DNA of 64,000 bases from Streptomyces marianii (lineage in GTDB: Bacteria > Actinomycetota > Actinomycetes > Streptomycetales > Streptomycetaceae), in NCBI RefSeq assembly GCF_005795905.1, contig NZ_VAWE01000001.1, positions 3,580,001-3,644,000 of the forward strand, read 5' to 3'. The notes under the pieces were generated by a model. The model was given only the letters and a program-made list of their open reading frames with translations. It made no database searches and had not been told where the DNA came from. Made by a program: the position numbers and the translations under genes. This document shows positions 46,483 through 56,252 of the stretch, in pieces (positions within the stretch are counted from its first letter, which is position 1; every line of letters starts with the position of its first letter).

Positions 46483-47760
46483 ATGACTCAGAACGCGGAG
46501 GGGACGCCGCCCATCGACTCCGGCGGACCGGGGGCCGGCACGGAGGGGGCGACCGGCGCGGACCCGGCAGCTGCCCCGGAGCGACACGGAGGGGACGGCG
46601 ACGAGGAAGCTGAGCGCCGCCGCAGACTGGCGGCCTGGCGGGCTTCCGAGCGACTGCTGTGGCACGGCCCCGCGGACGGCCGGCTCGGCGAGCGGCTGGC
46701 GGCCCTGGCGGCCGACGCGGGCGCCGTCCACGACCTCGACGAGCACGTGGACCTCTACGGCGACGGGGTCGTCGCCCGGCTGGAGGGGCGCGTGGCGGCG
46801 CTGCTCGGCCTCCCGGCAGCGGCGTTCTTCCCCACCGGCACGATGGCGCAGCAGGTGGCGCTGCGCTGCTGGGCGGGGCGCACGGGGAACCGGACCGTCG
46901 CGCTGCATCCGCTCGCCCATCCCGAGCTCCACGAACGGGGCGCGCTGGGTGCGGTCGGCGGACTGCGCACGGTCCATCCGACCCGGGAACCGCGGTTGCC
47001 CACGGCGGACGAGATACGCGGCCTGGACGAGCCGTTCGGCACGCTGATGCTGGAACTGCCCCTTCGGGACGCCGGATTCGTGCTGCCCGAGTGGGACGAA
47101 CTGGTGGACGTCGTCGAGGTGGCGCGCGAAATGGATGCGGTGGTGCACTTCGACGGCGCGCGACTCTGGGAGTGCGCTCCCCATTTCGGCCGAGAACTGG
47201 ACGAGATCGCCGGACTCGCGGACAGCGTGTACGTGTCGCTCTACAAGTCCCTCGCGGGCCTGTCCGGCGCGGTGCTGGCCGGGCCCGGGTCCCTGGTGGA
47301 GGAGGCGCGAGCCTGGCGCCACCGCTACGGCGGCCTGGTCTTCCAGCAGTACCCGGCGGTGCTGTCGGCACTGCTGGGCTTGGAGCGGGAGCTCCCGAGG
47401 CTGCCGTCGTACGTGGCTCATGCGAGGACCGTCGCGGCGGCGTTGACGGCCGGACTGGCGGAGGAACCGGGCGTGCCCTGGTTCCGGTTGCATCCCGATC
47501 CGCCGCACACCCACCAGTTCCAGGTGTGGCTCCCCTTCGGTGCCGAGCTGCTCGACGAAGCGGGCGTACGGCAGGCGGAGGAGACGGGCGTGACCCTGTT
47601 CCGCCGCTGGTTCCCGGCCCAGTGCGGCCCGCCTGGCGTCTGCGTCACGGAGGTGACGGTCTCCTCTCCGGGTCTTTCGTGGACCGCCGACGACGTCAGG
47701 GCGGCCCTCGCGGACTTCATGGCGCGGGTACGGGCCGGGGGCGGGCGGGCGCGCGGCTGA
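46483..47760 (+). CDS. PLP-dependent threonine aldolase-type lyase
   Basis: A 425-residue fold-type I PLP enzyme of the beta-eliminating lyase / low-specificity threonine aldolase family. Residues ~1-45 are a disordered acidic extension. FPTGTMAQQVAL is the cofactor phosphate region, Asp224 (HFDGARLWE) contacts the pyridine nitrogen and Lys255 (VSLYKSLAG) should form the Schiff base. Likely reaction: threonine or allo-threonine to glycine plus acetaldehyde, though other beta-hydroxy amino acids are possible. A GTG six codons upstream is an alternative start. Confidence 0.88.
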   Translation: MTQNAEGTPPIDSGGPGAGTEGATGADPAAAPERHGGDGDEEAERRRRLAAWRASERLLWHGPADGRLGERLAALAADAGAVHDLDEHVDLYGDGVVARLEGRVAALLGLPAAAFFPTGTMAQQVALRCWAGRTGNRTVALHPLAHPELHERGALGAVGGLRTVHPTREPRLPTADEIRGLDEPFGTLMLELPLRDAGFVLPEWDELVDVVEVAREMDAVVHFDGARLWECAPHFGRELDEIAGLADSVYVSLYKSLAGLSGAVLAGPGSLVEEARAWRHRYGGLVFQQYPAVLSALLGLERELPRLPSYVAHARTVAAALTAGLAEEPGVPWFRLHPDPPHTHQFQVWLPFGAELLDEAGVRQAEETGVTLFRRWFPAQCGPPGVCVTEVTVSSPGLSWTADDVRAALADFMARVRAGGGRARG

Positions 47761-47948
47761 TGGGCGGGCGCCGCGTCCTCCCCGCCACCGTCACCGCGGC
47801 GGACGTCCGGGCGCGCGAGGCGGCACAGCCCCGTCCGCGGACCGGCCAAGCGGGGCGGACGGGGCGCCGCTCCTGATGGCCCGGCCCCTGCTCCTGGTGC
47901 TCCCGCCCTCTCTGCACCGCGACTTCCTGGAGGAGGTGCTGCGCTGGT

Positions 47949-48195
47949 TGCCGCGTCGGGCAGGGTCTGCCCATCGCGGAGCGGCGCCCGGCGCATGAGG
48001 TCTCCGCCGGCCCGCCGGGCGGGGGAAGGACCCGGGGGCGGGGGGAAGGACCCGGGGGCGGCGGGGAAGGACCGCAGGGCGCCGGACGCCCTCGTGGTGG
48101 GCCGATCCGGCCGATCCGGCAGCGCCGCGAGTCGCCGTGCCGGGCGTCGCGACGGCGCGAACGTCGCCTGCCGCGGCACCGGTGCCGCGGCAGGC
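47949..48195 (-). repeat. Dispersed intergenic element, copy B
   Basis: Read on the minus strand this stretch aligns with 61397-61602. Shared exact blocks include CGTCGCGACGCC (48143-48154), GGCCCACCACGA (48092-48103), TCCGGCGCCCTGCGG (48072-48086) and CCCGACGCGGCA (47949-47960). Copy B is longer because of the tandem 20-bp unit. It follows the 3' end of the response regulator gene in the sense direction. Confidence 0.75.
48166..48195 (-). terminator. Terminator after the NarL-type regulator
   Basis: GCCTGCCGCGGCACC is followed directly by its complement GGTGCCGCGGCAGGC, a perfect 15-bp palindrome starting 15 bp beyond the response regulator stop. It forms the head of repeat copy B. Confidence 0.7.
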
Positions 48196-48210
48196 ACGGG
48201 AGCACGCCGG

Positions 48211-48888
48211 TCAGGACGCGGAGCCACCGCCCGCGCGGACCAGACCGCTCTCGTACGCGAGCACCACGACCTGCACCCGGTCGCGCAGCCCGAGCTTGGT
48301 GAGGATGCGGCCCACATGGGTCTTCACCGTGGCCTCGGACAGCACCAGCCGGGCGGCGATCTCGCCGTTCGACAGTCCCTGGGCGACGAGCAACATCACC
48401 TCGCGCTCGCGGTCGGTGAGCCGCTCCAGCTCCTTCTGCTCCGGCTCCTTCCCGTGGGAGGGCAGCATCGGCGAGAAGCGGTCGAGCAGCCGGCGCGTCG
48501 TGGACGGGGCGACCACCGCGTCACCGCTGTGCACGGAACGGATGGCACCGAGCAGTTCGGCCGGAGGCACGTCCTTCAGCATGAAGCCGCTGGCACCCGC
48601 CTTGAGTCCCGAGAACGCGTACTCGTCCAGGTCGAAGGTCGTCAGGATCAGCACCTTCGGCGGGTCGGACTGGGCGCAGATCCTGCTGGTCGCCTCCACC
48701 CCGTCCAGCCGGGGCATACGGACGTCCATCAGCACCACGTCGACCGCTGTGGAGCGGAGGATCTCGATGGCCTCGGCCCCGTCGCCGGCCTCCGCGACGA
48801 CCTCCATGTCGGGCTGGGCGGCGAGCACCATCCGGAAGCCGGTGCGCAGCAGCACCTGGTCGTCGACGAGCATCACGCGGATGGGCAT
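48211..48888 (-). CDS. NarL/FixJ-family response regulator
   Basis: A 225-residue two-component regulator. The receiver domain has VDDQ at 8-11, phospho-acceptor Asp55 (VVLMDVRMPRLDG) and the conserved Thr/Lys region (LTTFDLDEYAF, GFMLKDVP). The LuxR-type helix-turn-helix lies at ~155-215 (LTDREREVMLLVAQGLSNGEIAARLVLSEATVKTHVGRIL). Partner of the kinase immediately upstream. Normally such pairs abut; here 128 bp including a hexanucleotide array separate them. Targets unknown. Confidence 0.92.
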   Translation of the reverse strand: MPIRVMLVDDQVLLRTGFRMVLAAQPDMEVVAEAGDGAEAIEILRSTAVDVVLMDVRMPRLDGVEATSRICAQSDPPKVLILTTFDLDEYAFSGLKAGASGFMLKDVPPAELLGAIRSVHSGDAVVAPSTTRRLLDRFSPMLPSHGKEPEQKELERLTDREREVMLLVAQGLSNGEIAARLVLSEATVKTHVGRILTKLGLRDRVQVVVLAYESGLVRAGGGSAS

Positions 48889-48974
48889 GGGCGGGGTCCT
48901 TGTCTCGTGGGCCGGGGAGGGACGGATGCGGGTGGATTCGGTGGGGTGGCTCGACGGGGTGGCCGGAACGGGCG

Positions 48975-49010
48975 GGTGCCGGTGCCGGTGCCGGTGCCGG
49001 TGCCGGTGCC
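48975..49010. repeat. Six tandem copies of GGTGCC
   Basis: An uninterrupted 36-bp hexanucleotide array just after the stop codon of the sensor kinase and before the response regulator start. As a slippage-prone sequence its copy number may vary between strains. Confidence 0.85.
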
Positions 49011-49016
49011 GGCAGG

Positions 49017-50234
49017 CTAGTGGGCGGATTTGAGGGGCAGCAGCACGCTGATCCGGAATCCGCCGCCCGGCCGCGGACCGGCGTCGAGCGTGCCGCCGAC
49101 CATGCCGACGCGCTCCCGCATGCCGATGAGGCCGTGGCCCCTGCCGTCCGCGCCGCCGTCCTCGTACAGCTCGTGTGCCGCGCCCCGGCCGTCGTCCTCG
49201 ACGAGGAGTCCGAGGCCGTCGTCGAAGTAGACCAGCCGGACGCTCGCCCCGGCATCCGGGCCGCCGTGCTTGCGCGTGTTGGTGAGGGCTTCCTGGACGA
49301 TCCGGTACGCGGTGAGCTCCACCCCGCTCGGCAGCGGTCGCGGGGTGCCCTCGATCCGGAAGTCGACGGTCAGTCCCGAGCCGCGGACCTGCTCCACCAG
49401 TTCCTTGATCTGCTCGACGTCCGGCTGCGGCACGTACTCCCCGCTCTCCGGTGCGTCACCGGTGCGCAGGACGCCCAGCAGCCGGCGCATCTCGGCGAGC
49501 GCCTGACGGCCCGTGGAGGAGATCGTCTCCAGGGCCTGCCGAGCCTGGTCGGGCGCGGAGTCCAGCACGTATGCGGCGCCGTCGGCCTGGACGACCATCA
49601 CCGAGACGTTGTGTGCGACGACGTCGTGGAGCTCTCGTGCGATCCGGGCGCGCTCGGCGGCGACGGCCACCTTCGACTGGGCCTCCCGCTCCTTCTCCAG
49701 CCGGGAGGCACGCTCCTCGAGCTGGGCGAAGTAGGCGCGACGGGTGCGCAGGGAGTCGCCGAGCACCCAGGCGAGGGCGAACGGAACGGTCATGACGACC
49801 GTGAAGAAGATCTTCCCGCCCGCGCTCATACTCGGCTCGGGCCAACGGATCTGGGCGAGCGTGGCGGCACACAGGCCGCCGGCGAGCGCGAGGTGGGAGG
49901 CCCAGCGCGGTCCGTCGTGCGCGGCGACGGTGTAGATGAGCACGAGCATCGCGAAGTCCGCCGGGTTCGGCCCGACGTCCAGCGCCAGCTGCGCGACGCC
50001 GATCCCCGCGACCAGCAGCAGCGTCTTCTCCGGCATTCGGCGGCGCAGCGCGACGGCGAGGCAGAGGAGGAGCACGACGAGGGCGGGTGCGATGCGCGGC
50101 TCGACCCCGACGTGCTCCTGGACGACCCACAGCATCGAGAACCCGAAGAGCATCACAGCCCAGAAGCTGTCGACGCCCGTCGGGTGCCTGCGGAGAAAAT
50201 CATAGAGGCGCTGCACGTAACCCAGCGTAGGCAC
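49017..50234 (-). CDS. Sensor histidine kinase, NarL-partner (HisKA_3) type
   Basis: A 405-residue membrane kinase. About five hydrophobic helices occupy residues 22-160, with little outer sequence, suggesting a membrane-embedded sensor. A coiled segment ([19 protein letters not shown]) leads to the HisKA_3 box [14 protein letters not shown] with His203 and an ATPase domain ([31 protein letters not shown]). Two GTG starts are possible, this one and another six codons in (MQRLYDFL); neither has a clear ribosome-binding site. Confidence 0.9.
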   Translation of the reverse strand: MPTLGYVQRLYDFLRRHPTGVDSFWAVMLFGFSMLWVVQEHVGVEPRIAPALVVLLLCLAVALRRRMPEKTLLLVAGIGVAQLALDVGPNPADFAMLVLIYTVAAHDGPRWASHLALAGGLCAATLAQIRWPEPSMSAGGKIFFTVVMTVPFALAWVLGDSLRTRRAYFAQLEERASRLEKEREAQSKVAVAAERARIARELHDVVAHNVSVMVVQADGAAYVLDSAPDQARQALETISSTGRQALAEMRRLLGVLRTGDAPESGEYVPQPDVEQIKELVEQVRGSGLTVDFRIEGTPRPLPSGVELTAYRIVQEALTNTRKHGGPDAGASVRLVYFDDGLGLLVEDDGRGAAHELYEDGGADGRGHGLIGMRERVGMVGGTLDAGPRPGGGFRISVLLPLKSAH

Positions 50235-50353
50235 GTACGAAAGGTGCCCGGGTCAACCGGAGGGCCGATCCGGTCCGTGGACGCCTACTCCCCAAGGTGG
50301 AGGCCGGGGCAGGTGGAGACCGGGCGCACTCCCCGAGGTGGAGACTGGGGCGC

Positions 50354-51349
50354 GTGACGTACCAGGCGACGAACGAGGCGGAGGACGCCGACGGCGCGGA
50401 GTGGGTCCCCTGGCGGGAGGCCACGGAACGCGCGCTGTACGGTCCACGGGGCTTCTACCGGAGGCCGGAGGGACCCGCAGGGCACTTCCGCACCTCCGTG
50501 CACGCGTCCCCGCTGTACGCCGCCGCTGTGGCGCGGCTGCTGAGGGAGACTGCGGAGGGCCTGCCGGCCCGGGTCGCGGAGGTCGCGCTCGTCGACGTCG
50601 GCGCGGGACGCGGGGAACTGCTGACCGGAGTGCTGGCGGCGCTGCCTGACGGCTTCCCGGTGCGCGCCTACGCCGTCGAGCGGGCCGCCCGGCCGGCGGG
50701 GCTCGACCCCCGGATCGAGTGGGGCGAGCGGCCGCCGTCCGGGGTCTCCGGGCTGCTGTTCGCGAACGAGTGGCTGGACAACGTCCCGGTGGACGTCGCC
50801 GAGGCCGACGACGCGGGCGTCCGCCGTTACGTGCTGGTCAGGGCCGACGGCGAGGAACGCCTCGGCGATCCGGTCGCCGGGGCCGACGCCGCCTGGCTGG
50901 ACCGCTGGTGGCCGACCGCCGGCCCGGGTGCGCGGGCCGAGATCGGGCGGCCCCGCGACGAGGCCTGGGCTGCGGCGGTCGCGGGACTGGAGGCGGGACT
51001 CGCGGTCGCCGTGGACTACGCCCACCGCGCGGGCGACCGTCCGCCCTTCGGGACGCTGACCGGATTCAGCGGCGGGCGCGAGGTGCGTCCCGTTCCCGAC
51101 GGCGGCTGTGACATCACGGCGCACGTGGCCCTCGACGCCTGCGCCGGTCCCGGGGCCGAGCTGGTGAGCCAGCGCGAGGCCCTGCGCCGTCTCGGCGTCT
51201 CCGGTGCCCGGCCGCCGCTCGCCCTGGCCTCGTCCGATCCCGCGGCCTACGTCCGCGCCCTGGCCTCCGCGGGAGAGGCCGCCGAACTCACCGCCCGGGG
51301 CGGCCTCGGCGACTTCACCTGGCTGTTCCAGCCGGTCCCGGCCGGCTGA
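50354..51349 (+). CDS. SAM-dependent methyltransferase, MidA/NDUFAF7 (DUF185) family
   Basis: A 331-residue methyltransferase. The N-terminal family signature ([23 protein letters not shown]) is present, followed by the SAM motif [12 protein letters not shown], then [15 protein letters not shown], the MidA-type active-site segment (consensus ANEFxDALPV), and VDYAH near residue 225. The human relative NDUFAF7 dimethylates an Arg of the complex I 49-kDa subunit, the NuoD homologue, and a nuoD gene is the next gene here. The GTG start follows GGTGGAG. The upstream 70 bp contain two near-identical ~24-bp segments around AGGTGGAG (50288-50352). Confidence 0.82.
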   Translation: MTYQATNEAEDADGAEWVPWREATERALYGPRGFYRRPEGPAGHFRTSVHASPLYAAAVARLLRETAEGLPARVAEVALVDVGAGRGELLTGVLAALPDGFPVRAYAVERAARPAGLDPRIEWGERPPSGVSGLLFANEWLDNVPVDVAEADDAGVRRYVLVRADGEERLGDPVAGADAAWLDRWWPTAGPGARAEIGRPRDEAWAAAVAGLEAGLAVAVDYAHRAGDRPPFGTLTGFSGGREVRPVPDGGCDITAHVALDACAGPGAELVSQREALRRLGVSGARPPLALASSDPAAYVRALASAGEAAELTARGGLGDFTWLFQPVPAG

Positions 51350-51925
51350 GGCGCCGTCGGCACGGGTCCGCGCGCACGGCGACGGCTCCTCCGGCGATCG
51401 GGGCCGAGGCGCCGTGACGCGAGTCCTCGGGTACGGCGACGGCCCGTGCACGGCCGCGGGGGGATCCGCCGCGCACGGCACCGGTGCCGTGCCGACCTGC
51501 CCGGTTCACACCGAACCGCCTCCCGCTCACGGCCCCCGCCACCGCCGAGGGCATCACCGCACGCACCGGCGGACACCGGACATTCGGCAGACGGAGTCGC
51601 GGCGGGCGCGCGCAGGCGTCGGGCAGCGGCCGGCGCCGCCACGGGAGCCCGACGAAGGACTCACACTCTCCCGACACGGATCCGTCGAGGTCCGGCCCCG
51701 GACGGACGGCCGTGGCCGGCTCCCTGTCCCGGACGGTTCGAGCGCCCGCCTCGGACGGGTGCGTGCGGCGCCTCGCGCCGGACGGATCGGAGGGCAGGCG
51801 CGCACCGCTCGGATCGGGCCCCTGCCGGTGGCCGGACCGGGCCCCCGCCGGTGACCCGGTCGCATGCCCGTCCGGTCCGCGGGCGGGCTCCTTATCAGTC
51901 GCCCACGCGAGGGATACTGTCGCCC
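51350..51925. other. Intergenic region upstream of nuoD
   Basis: About 575 bp, very G/C-rich, no gene recognised. TACTGT at 51915-51920 lies five bases before the nuoD start and may be a -10 element, giving a leaderless message. No clear terminator of the methyltransferase gene was found. Confidence 0.4.
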
Positions 51926-53068
51926 ATGACGGAGACGACGATCGGCATCGGCGGCGCGGCGGAGAGCACCGACATGGTGCTGAACATCGGGCCGCAGCAT
52001 CCCTCCACGCACGGCGTGCTGCGCCTCCGTCTCGTCCTGGACGGCGAGCGCATCGAGCGGGCGGAGCCGGTGATCGGCTACATGCACCGGGGCGCGGAGA
52101 AGCTCTTCGAGGCGCGTGACTACCGGCAGATCGTCATGCTGGCCAACCGCCACGACTGGCTGTCCGCGTTCTCGAACGAGCTGGGCGTCGTGATGGCCGT
52201 CGAGCGCATGCTCGGCATGGAGGTCCCGGAGCGCGCCGTATGGCTGCGCACGCTCCTCGCGGAGCTGAACCGGGTGCTCAACCACCTGATGTTCCTGGGG
52301 TCGTATCCCCTCGAACTCGGTGGCATCACCGCTATCTTCCACGCCTTCCGCGAGCGGGAGGACCTCCAGCACGTGATGGAGGAGATCTCCGGCGGCCGGA
52401 TGCACTACATGTTCAACCGCGTCGGTGGACTCAAGGAGGACCTGCCCGCGGGCTGGACCGACCGGGCGAGGAGCGCGATCGCCGAGGTACGGTCGCGGAT
52501 GGACGTCTACGACCGGCTCGTCCTCGGTAACGAGATCTTCCGGGGCCGCACCCGGGGGGTCGGCGTGATGACCGGGCGGACTGCACACGCGTACGGCGTC
52601 TCCGGCCCCATCGCCCGTGCCTCAGGCGTCGACTTCGATCTTCGCCGCGACGAGCCGTACCTGGCCTACGGCGAACTCCAGGAGACGCTGAAGGTCGTCA
52701 CCCGCACCGAGGGGGACTGCCTGGCCCGCTTCGAGTGCCTGCTGAGGCAGGCGCACAACTCGCTGGAGTTGGCGGACGCCTGCCTGGACCGGCTCGCCGA
52801 GCTGCCGCCGGGGCCGGTCAACCAGCGGCTGCCGAAGGTGCTCAAGGCGCCCGAGGGCCACACGTACGCCTGGACCGAGAACCCGCTCGGCATCAACGGC
52901 TACTACCTGGTGTCCAAGGGGGAGAAGACCCCGTACCGCCTCAAGCTCCGCTCGGCGTCGTACAACAACATCCAGGCACTCACCGAGCTGCTGCCCGGCA
53001 CCCTGGTCGCGGACATGGTCGCGATCCTGGGATCGATGTTCTTCGTGGTCGGGGACATCGACAAGTAG
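51926..53068 (+). CDS. nuoD: Orphan NADH-quinone oxidoreductase subunit D paralogue
   Basis: A 380-residue homologue of the complex I 49-kDa subunit that forms part of the quinone site. It has [13 protein letters not shown] (the His of the quinone pocket), [12 protein letters not shown] with the conserved Arg55, and the C-terminal GD-x-D end (VVGDIDK). It is shorter than the ~440-residue nuo-operon subunit and no other nuo gene is nearby, so it is likely the second copy (nuoD2 of streptomycetes). Whether it assembles into complex I or another hydrogenase-like complex is unknown. Confidence 0.9.
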   Translation: MTETTIGIGGAAESTDMVLNIGPQHPSTHGVLRLRLVLDGERIERAEPVIGYMHRGAEKLFEARDYRQIVMLANRHDWLSAFSNELGVVMAVERMLGMEVPERAVWLRTLLAELNRVLNHLMFLGSYPLELGGITAIFHAFREREDLQHVMEEISGGRMHYMFNRVGGLKEDLPAGWTDRARSAIAEVRSRMDVYDRLVLGNEIFRGRTRGVGVMTGRTAHAYGVSGPIARASGVDFDLRRDEPYLAYGELQETLKVVTRTEGDCLARFECLLRQAHNSLELADACLDRLAELPPGPVNQRLPKVLKAPEGHTYAWTENPLGINGYYLVSKGEKTPYRLKLRSASYNNIQALTELLPGTLVADMVAILGSMFFVVGDIDK

Positions 53069-53291
53069 GACCAGGCGAGCCGACGACGTCCGCGCGCAAG
53101 GCGAGCCGGCGGGACGGTCGCGAAGCAAACCGCCGAGACCGGCGCACGGAGCGGTTCGGTGGGGATCCGCACCGCGGGGCCGGCGATGCCGGGACCAGAC
53201 CGACGCGACCGGTCGCGGCCGGACACACGGCGGCGCCGGCGCGGCACCCGGTTCCGGACGGCGAGCGGCCCGTCGGGCCCCTGACACCACG

Positions 53292-53320
53292 AACGCCGGG
53301 CGGCACGGCCGCCCGGCGTT
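53292..53320. terminator. Bidirectional terminator
   Basis: AACGCCGGGCGGC, loop ACG, then GCCGCCCGGCGTT gives a perfect 13-bp stem with a 3-nt loop, between the convergent nuoD copy and the coiled-coil protein gene. Confidence 0.75.
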
Positions 53321-53358
53321 TCCGATCCTGGGCAGCGCGGCGGCGCGGCCGCGCCGGA

Positions 53359-54432
53359 TCAGGAGATCGCGCTGCGCAGCTGCGCGACGTCGAGCTGCTC
53401 CGTCTCGTCGTGCGCGGTCAGATCGATGACCTCACCCACGGCGCGTTCGTCGGTGTGCCTGCTCTGGGCCAGGGCCTCCTCGCCCACCACATCGGCGAGG
53501 TCCTCGTCCTGGACGGAGGCGAGCTGAGCAGGTTCCAGGGCCGCGATCGGCTTCTTCCGGCTGACGTCCCCGGCGTTCACCTCCGGTCCGGTGGACCCGG
53601 CGGCTTCCGCGGTCTGTGCGCCGGCATCCGGTGCCTTTGCCCCCTGGGTGCCGAAGAAGTCGAATCCGCCCTGCGGGCGCGCGGCCCGGCGCTGCCCGGA
53701 GTAGGGGACTATCGCCGCGGCGACCGGCACACGCGTGGCGGGGACGGCGGACGACGGGCGGGCGTGCTGTGCTCCCCCGGCGGCCGCCGCGTGCTTCCCC
53801 TGCGGCTCGTCCGCCTCTCGGGCACGCTCGGCGATGTCGCGCTTGCGGGCCTCCTCGACGGTGCGCTTGGCCTGTTGCTCGGCGGCCCGGCGCGGCAGGT
53901 CATCCAGCGCCTTGGCCGCACGCAGATACGCGGACGGCGTCGGCGTGGAGCCCGCCGCGGGAAGCTCCTTGGGCGAGCCCGCCCCGATAGCGAGCTGCCT
54001 GCGGCCCTCGAGCGCGCTGGCGCGCTCGGTCTCCGCGTTCGCGTACCGGCGGAGCAGGGCAGCGTGCTCATTGCGCAGTCCGGCCAGCTCGACCCGCTTG
54101 GCGCGGAGCTTGGCGTCCAGCCTGGTCCGCAGTTCGCGGGACTCGTCGAGATCGGCTTCCAGCTCGGCGATGCGCTCCTCCGTCTTCCACGCGTCGCTGG
54201 CACGGAGACGGGTGAGCTCGGCGACGCGGCGGCCCGCGTACCGGTCCCAACTGCGCATGAGGACCGCGCCGGTGACCGCCGCGGCGGCGGCCGCCGCGAC
54301 CAGGGTGCGGAGCAGGACCGGATCGGAGAGCAGCCAGGCGCCCAAAGCACAAAGGACCGAAGCTCCGGCGACCGCCGAAGGCGGAAGGAGCCTGTGCAGA
54401 GGTGGGGAATGGCGGTGGCGTCCACGTGGCAT
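53359..54432 (-). CDS. Membrane-anchored coiled-coil protein of unknown function
   Basis: A 357-residue protein. After a basic, His/Pro-rich start there are two close hydrophobic segments at ~18-36 and ~40-58 (AVAGASVLCALGAWLL, LVAAAAAAAVTGAVLM). A long charged coiled coil follows at ~70-145 (TEERIAELEADLDESRELRTRLDAKL). The rest is low-complexity with a conserved-looking GGFDFFGTQG and an acidic end. It could be a septum or envelope scaffold, which is only a guess from architecture. Monocistronic. Confidence 0.7.
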   Translation of the reverse strand: MPRGRHRHSPPLHRLLPPSAVAGASVLCALGAWLLSDPVLLRTLVAAAAAAAVTGAVLMRSWDRYAGRRVAELTRLRASDAWKTEERIAELEADLDESRELRTRLDAKLRAKRVELAGLRNEHAALLRRYANAETERASALEGRRQLAIGAGSPKELPAAGSTPTPSAYLRAAKALDDLPRRAAEQQAKRTVEEARKRDIAERAREADEPQGKHAAAAGGAQHARPSSAVPATRVPVAAAIVPYSGQRRAARPQGGFDFFGTQGAKAPDAGAQTAEAAGSTGPEVNAGDVSRKKPIAALEPAQLASVQDEDLADVVGEEALAQSRHTDERAVGEVIDLTAHDETEQLDVAQLRSAIS

Positions 54433-54580
54433 GGCCTGAAATTTACCGTGCGTAGGTGACGATTGGGGGGTCAGCCCGGCAATCTCTTCGCATCAGGAAC
54501 ACATCGCTTTCGACCTGCCCTGCCGTCCCTCTTCGTCCTTGCCCCGTTCCCCCTCGCACCGCGCCTTCGGACGCCCGCCC

Positions 54581-55555
54581 TCAGAGCAGGCCCCTCGACG
54601 TCAGATACTCCTTCGCCACGTCCTGCGGCTTGGCCCGCTCGGCGTCCACCTTCCGGTTCAGCTCGACCAGGTCCTCGGTCGTCAGCGCGCGGGTGAGCTT
54701 GCCGAGCGCGTCGGCTATCTCCTGCGATCCGGCGTCCTTCGCATTGACGACGGGCAGCACGTTGTCGGCGTTCTGGAGCTTCTTGTCGTCCTCCAGCAGC
54801 ACCAGCCCGAAGCTCTCAAGCGTGGCGTCGGTCGTGGTGGTGAGCACCAGCTGGTCCTCACCGTCCTTGACCGCCTGCTTGGCCTGCGGGGTGCCGACGC
54901 CCTTCGGGTCCACGCCCGCCACGTCGATGCCGTACGTCTTCTTCAGACCCGGCGCGCAGAACGGGCGCACCTCGCACTCGTCACCGGCCGCGATCCTGAC
55001 CTTGATCTTCGACCTGCCGAGATCGGAAAGAGACGTGAGCTTGTTCTTCTCGGCGAATTCCCTGCTCACCGCGAACGCGTTCTGGTCGACCGCGTCCCCG
55101 GCGGGCAGCACCTTCAGCCCGCGAGGGGTCGCGAGCTTCTCCAACGCGGCCACGGTGGCGGCGACGTCGCTCGACGCGACGGGCTTCTCCTCGGGGGCCT
55201 TCGGGCCGTTCGCCTTGGCGTTGAGGAATTCGGCGATCGTGGCCGCGTATTCCGGTACGACGTCGATTTCGCCCTTCTCCAGGGACGGTTCGTACAGCTC
55301 GCGGTTCTTCACCGTGGTGACGGAGGCGTCGTATCCGGCGTCGCGCAGTACCTGGGCGTAGAGCTCGGCGAGCACCTTGGACTCGGTGAAGGCCGCCGCC
55401 CCCACGACGAGGGTGCCCTTGCCGCCGGCGGCGCCGTCCGAGGCTCCGGCGCCGCCCTTCTCCTGCTCCAGGCTGTCACCGCCGCAGGCGGCGAGCGAGC
55501 CCAGCAGGGCCACGGTGCCCAGTACCGCTCCCGCGAGGCGCGAGGTCTTGCTCAT
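54581..55555 (-). CDS. Osmoprotectant ABC transporter substrate-binding lipoprotein (OpuCC/OsmF type)
   Basis: A 324-residue lipoprotein with signal peptide and lipobox SLAACGG (Cys24), then the glycine betaine/choline-binding fold (VVGAAAFTESKVLAELYAQVL, IDVVPEYAATIAEFL, VLTTTTDATLESFGLVLLEDD). Ligand is probably a quaternary amine such as choline, carnitine or glycine betaine; related Gram-positive proteins can bind ergothioneine. It lies 28 bp after a permease gene in the operon. An ATG four codons upstream is an alternative start. Confidence 0.92.
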   Translation of the reverse strand: MSKTSRLAGAVLGTVALLGSLAACGGDSLEQEKGGAGASDGAAGGKGTLVVGAAAFTESKVLAELYAQVLRDAGYDASVTTVKNRELYEPSLEKGEIDVVPEYAATIAEFLNAKANGPKAPEEKPVASSDVAATVAALEKLATPRGLKVLPAGDAVDQNAFAVSREFAEKNKLTSLSDLGRSKIKVRIAAGDECEVRPFCAPGLKKTYGIDVAGVDPKGVGTPQAKQAVKDGEDQLVLTTTTDATLESFGLVLLEDDKKLQNADNVLPVVNAKDAGSQEIADALGKLTRALTTEDLVELNRKVDAERAKPQDVAKEYLTSRGLL

Positions 55556-55583
55556 GAGGTTCACCATCCAAGGGAGTGAGTCG

Positions 55584-56252
55584 TCACACGGTCTTGCGGA
55601 GCGGACTGAACAGACGGTCCACCGCCACCAGCACGGCCTCCACGAGGAGGGCGAGCACGGCCACGAGCAGGGCGCCCGCGACCACTTGCGGAGTGTCGTA
55701 CGTGTTGAAACCGGCCGTGATGATGCGACCGAGGCCGCCCTGCCCGACCATCGCCGCGATCGTCGCGGTGGCGACGACCTGGACCGCTGCGGACCGCAGC
55801 CCGGTCATGACCATCGGGTACGCGAGGGGCAGCTCGACCCGGACGAAGAGCTGCCCGCCCGACATGCCCATGCCTCGCGCGGCCTCGACGACCGCCCGGT
55901 CCACCTCCCGCATGCCCACATAGGCGTTGGTGAGCAGGGGCGGCACGGCGAACAGCACCAGGGCGATGATCGTCGGGACGTATCCGGCACTGCGCAGCGG
56001 TGTGACCATGAACAGCGCGAGCACCGCGAAGACGGGCACGGCCCGGCCCGCGTTCGCCAGGTTCACGGCCAGCGCGCCGCCGCGCCCGACATGTCCCAGA
56101 TACAGCGCGACGGGCAGGGCGACGGCACAGGCGAGGGCCATGGCCACGCCGCTGACGTACAGATGCTCGCCCAGCCGGTGCCAGGCTCCGCCCTCCCCTG
56201 CCCAGTTGGCGCCGGTGCCGAGCCATGCCCAGGTCCTGGCCAGTACGTCCAT
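55584..56252 (-). CDS. Osmoprotectant ABC transporter permease 2
   Basis: A 222-residue permease with about five transmembrane helices and the binding-protein-dependent EAA loop (VEAARGMGMSGGQLFVRVELPLAYPMVMTGLR) that docks with the ATPase. Counterpart of OpuCB/OpuCD. It overlaps the first permease gene by one base (TGATG), so the pair is translated together to form the heterodimeric channel. Confidence 0.92.
   Translation of the reverse strand: MDVLARTWAWLGTGANWAGEGGAWHRLGEHLYVSGVAMALACAVALPVALYLGHVGRGGALAVNLANAGRAVPVFAVLALFMVTPLRSAGYVPTIIALVLFAVPPLLTNAYVGMREVDRAVVEAARGMGMSGGQLFVRVELPLAYPMVMTGLRSAAVQVVATATIAAMVGQGGLGRIITAGFNTYDTPQVVAGALLVAVLALLVEAVLVAVDRLFSPLRKTV

Larger units (their letters stand above)
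47761..48210. other. Convergent intergenic region holding repeat copy B
   Basis: About 450 bp between the lyase and the response regulator. Nearly half is the dispersed element described at 47949-48195. Within it a 20-bp unit starting GGGGGAAGGACCC is tandemly duplicated exactly (48021-48040, 48041-48060) with a third degenerate copy. No gene seen. Confidence 0.6.

Noticed and set aside
51926..53068. nuoD as a fragment of a full nuo operon
   Set aside because: Neighbours on both sides are unrelated to complex I.
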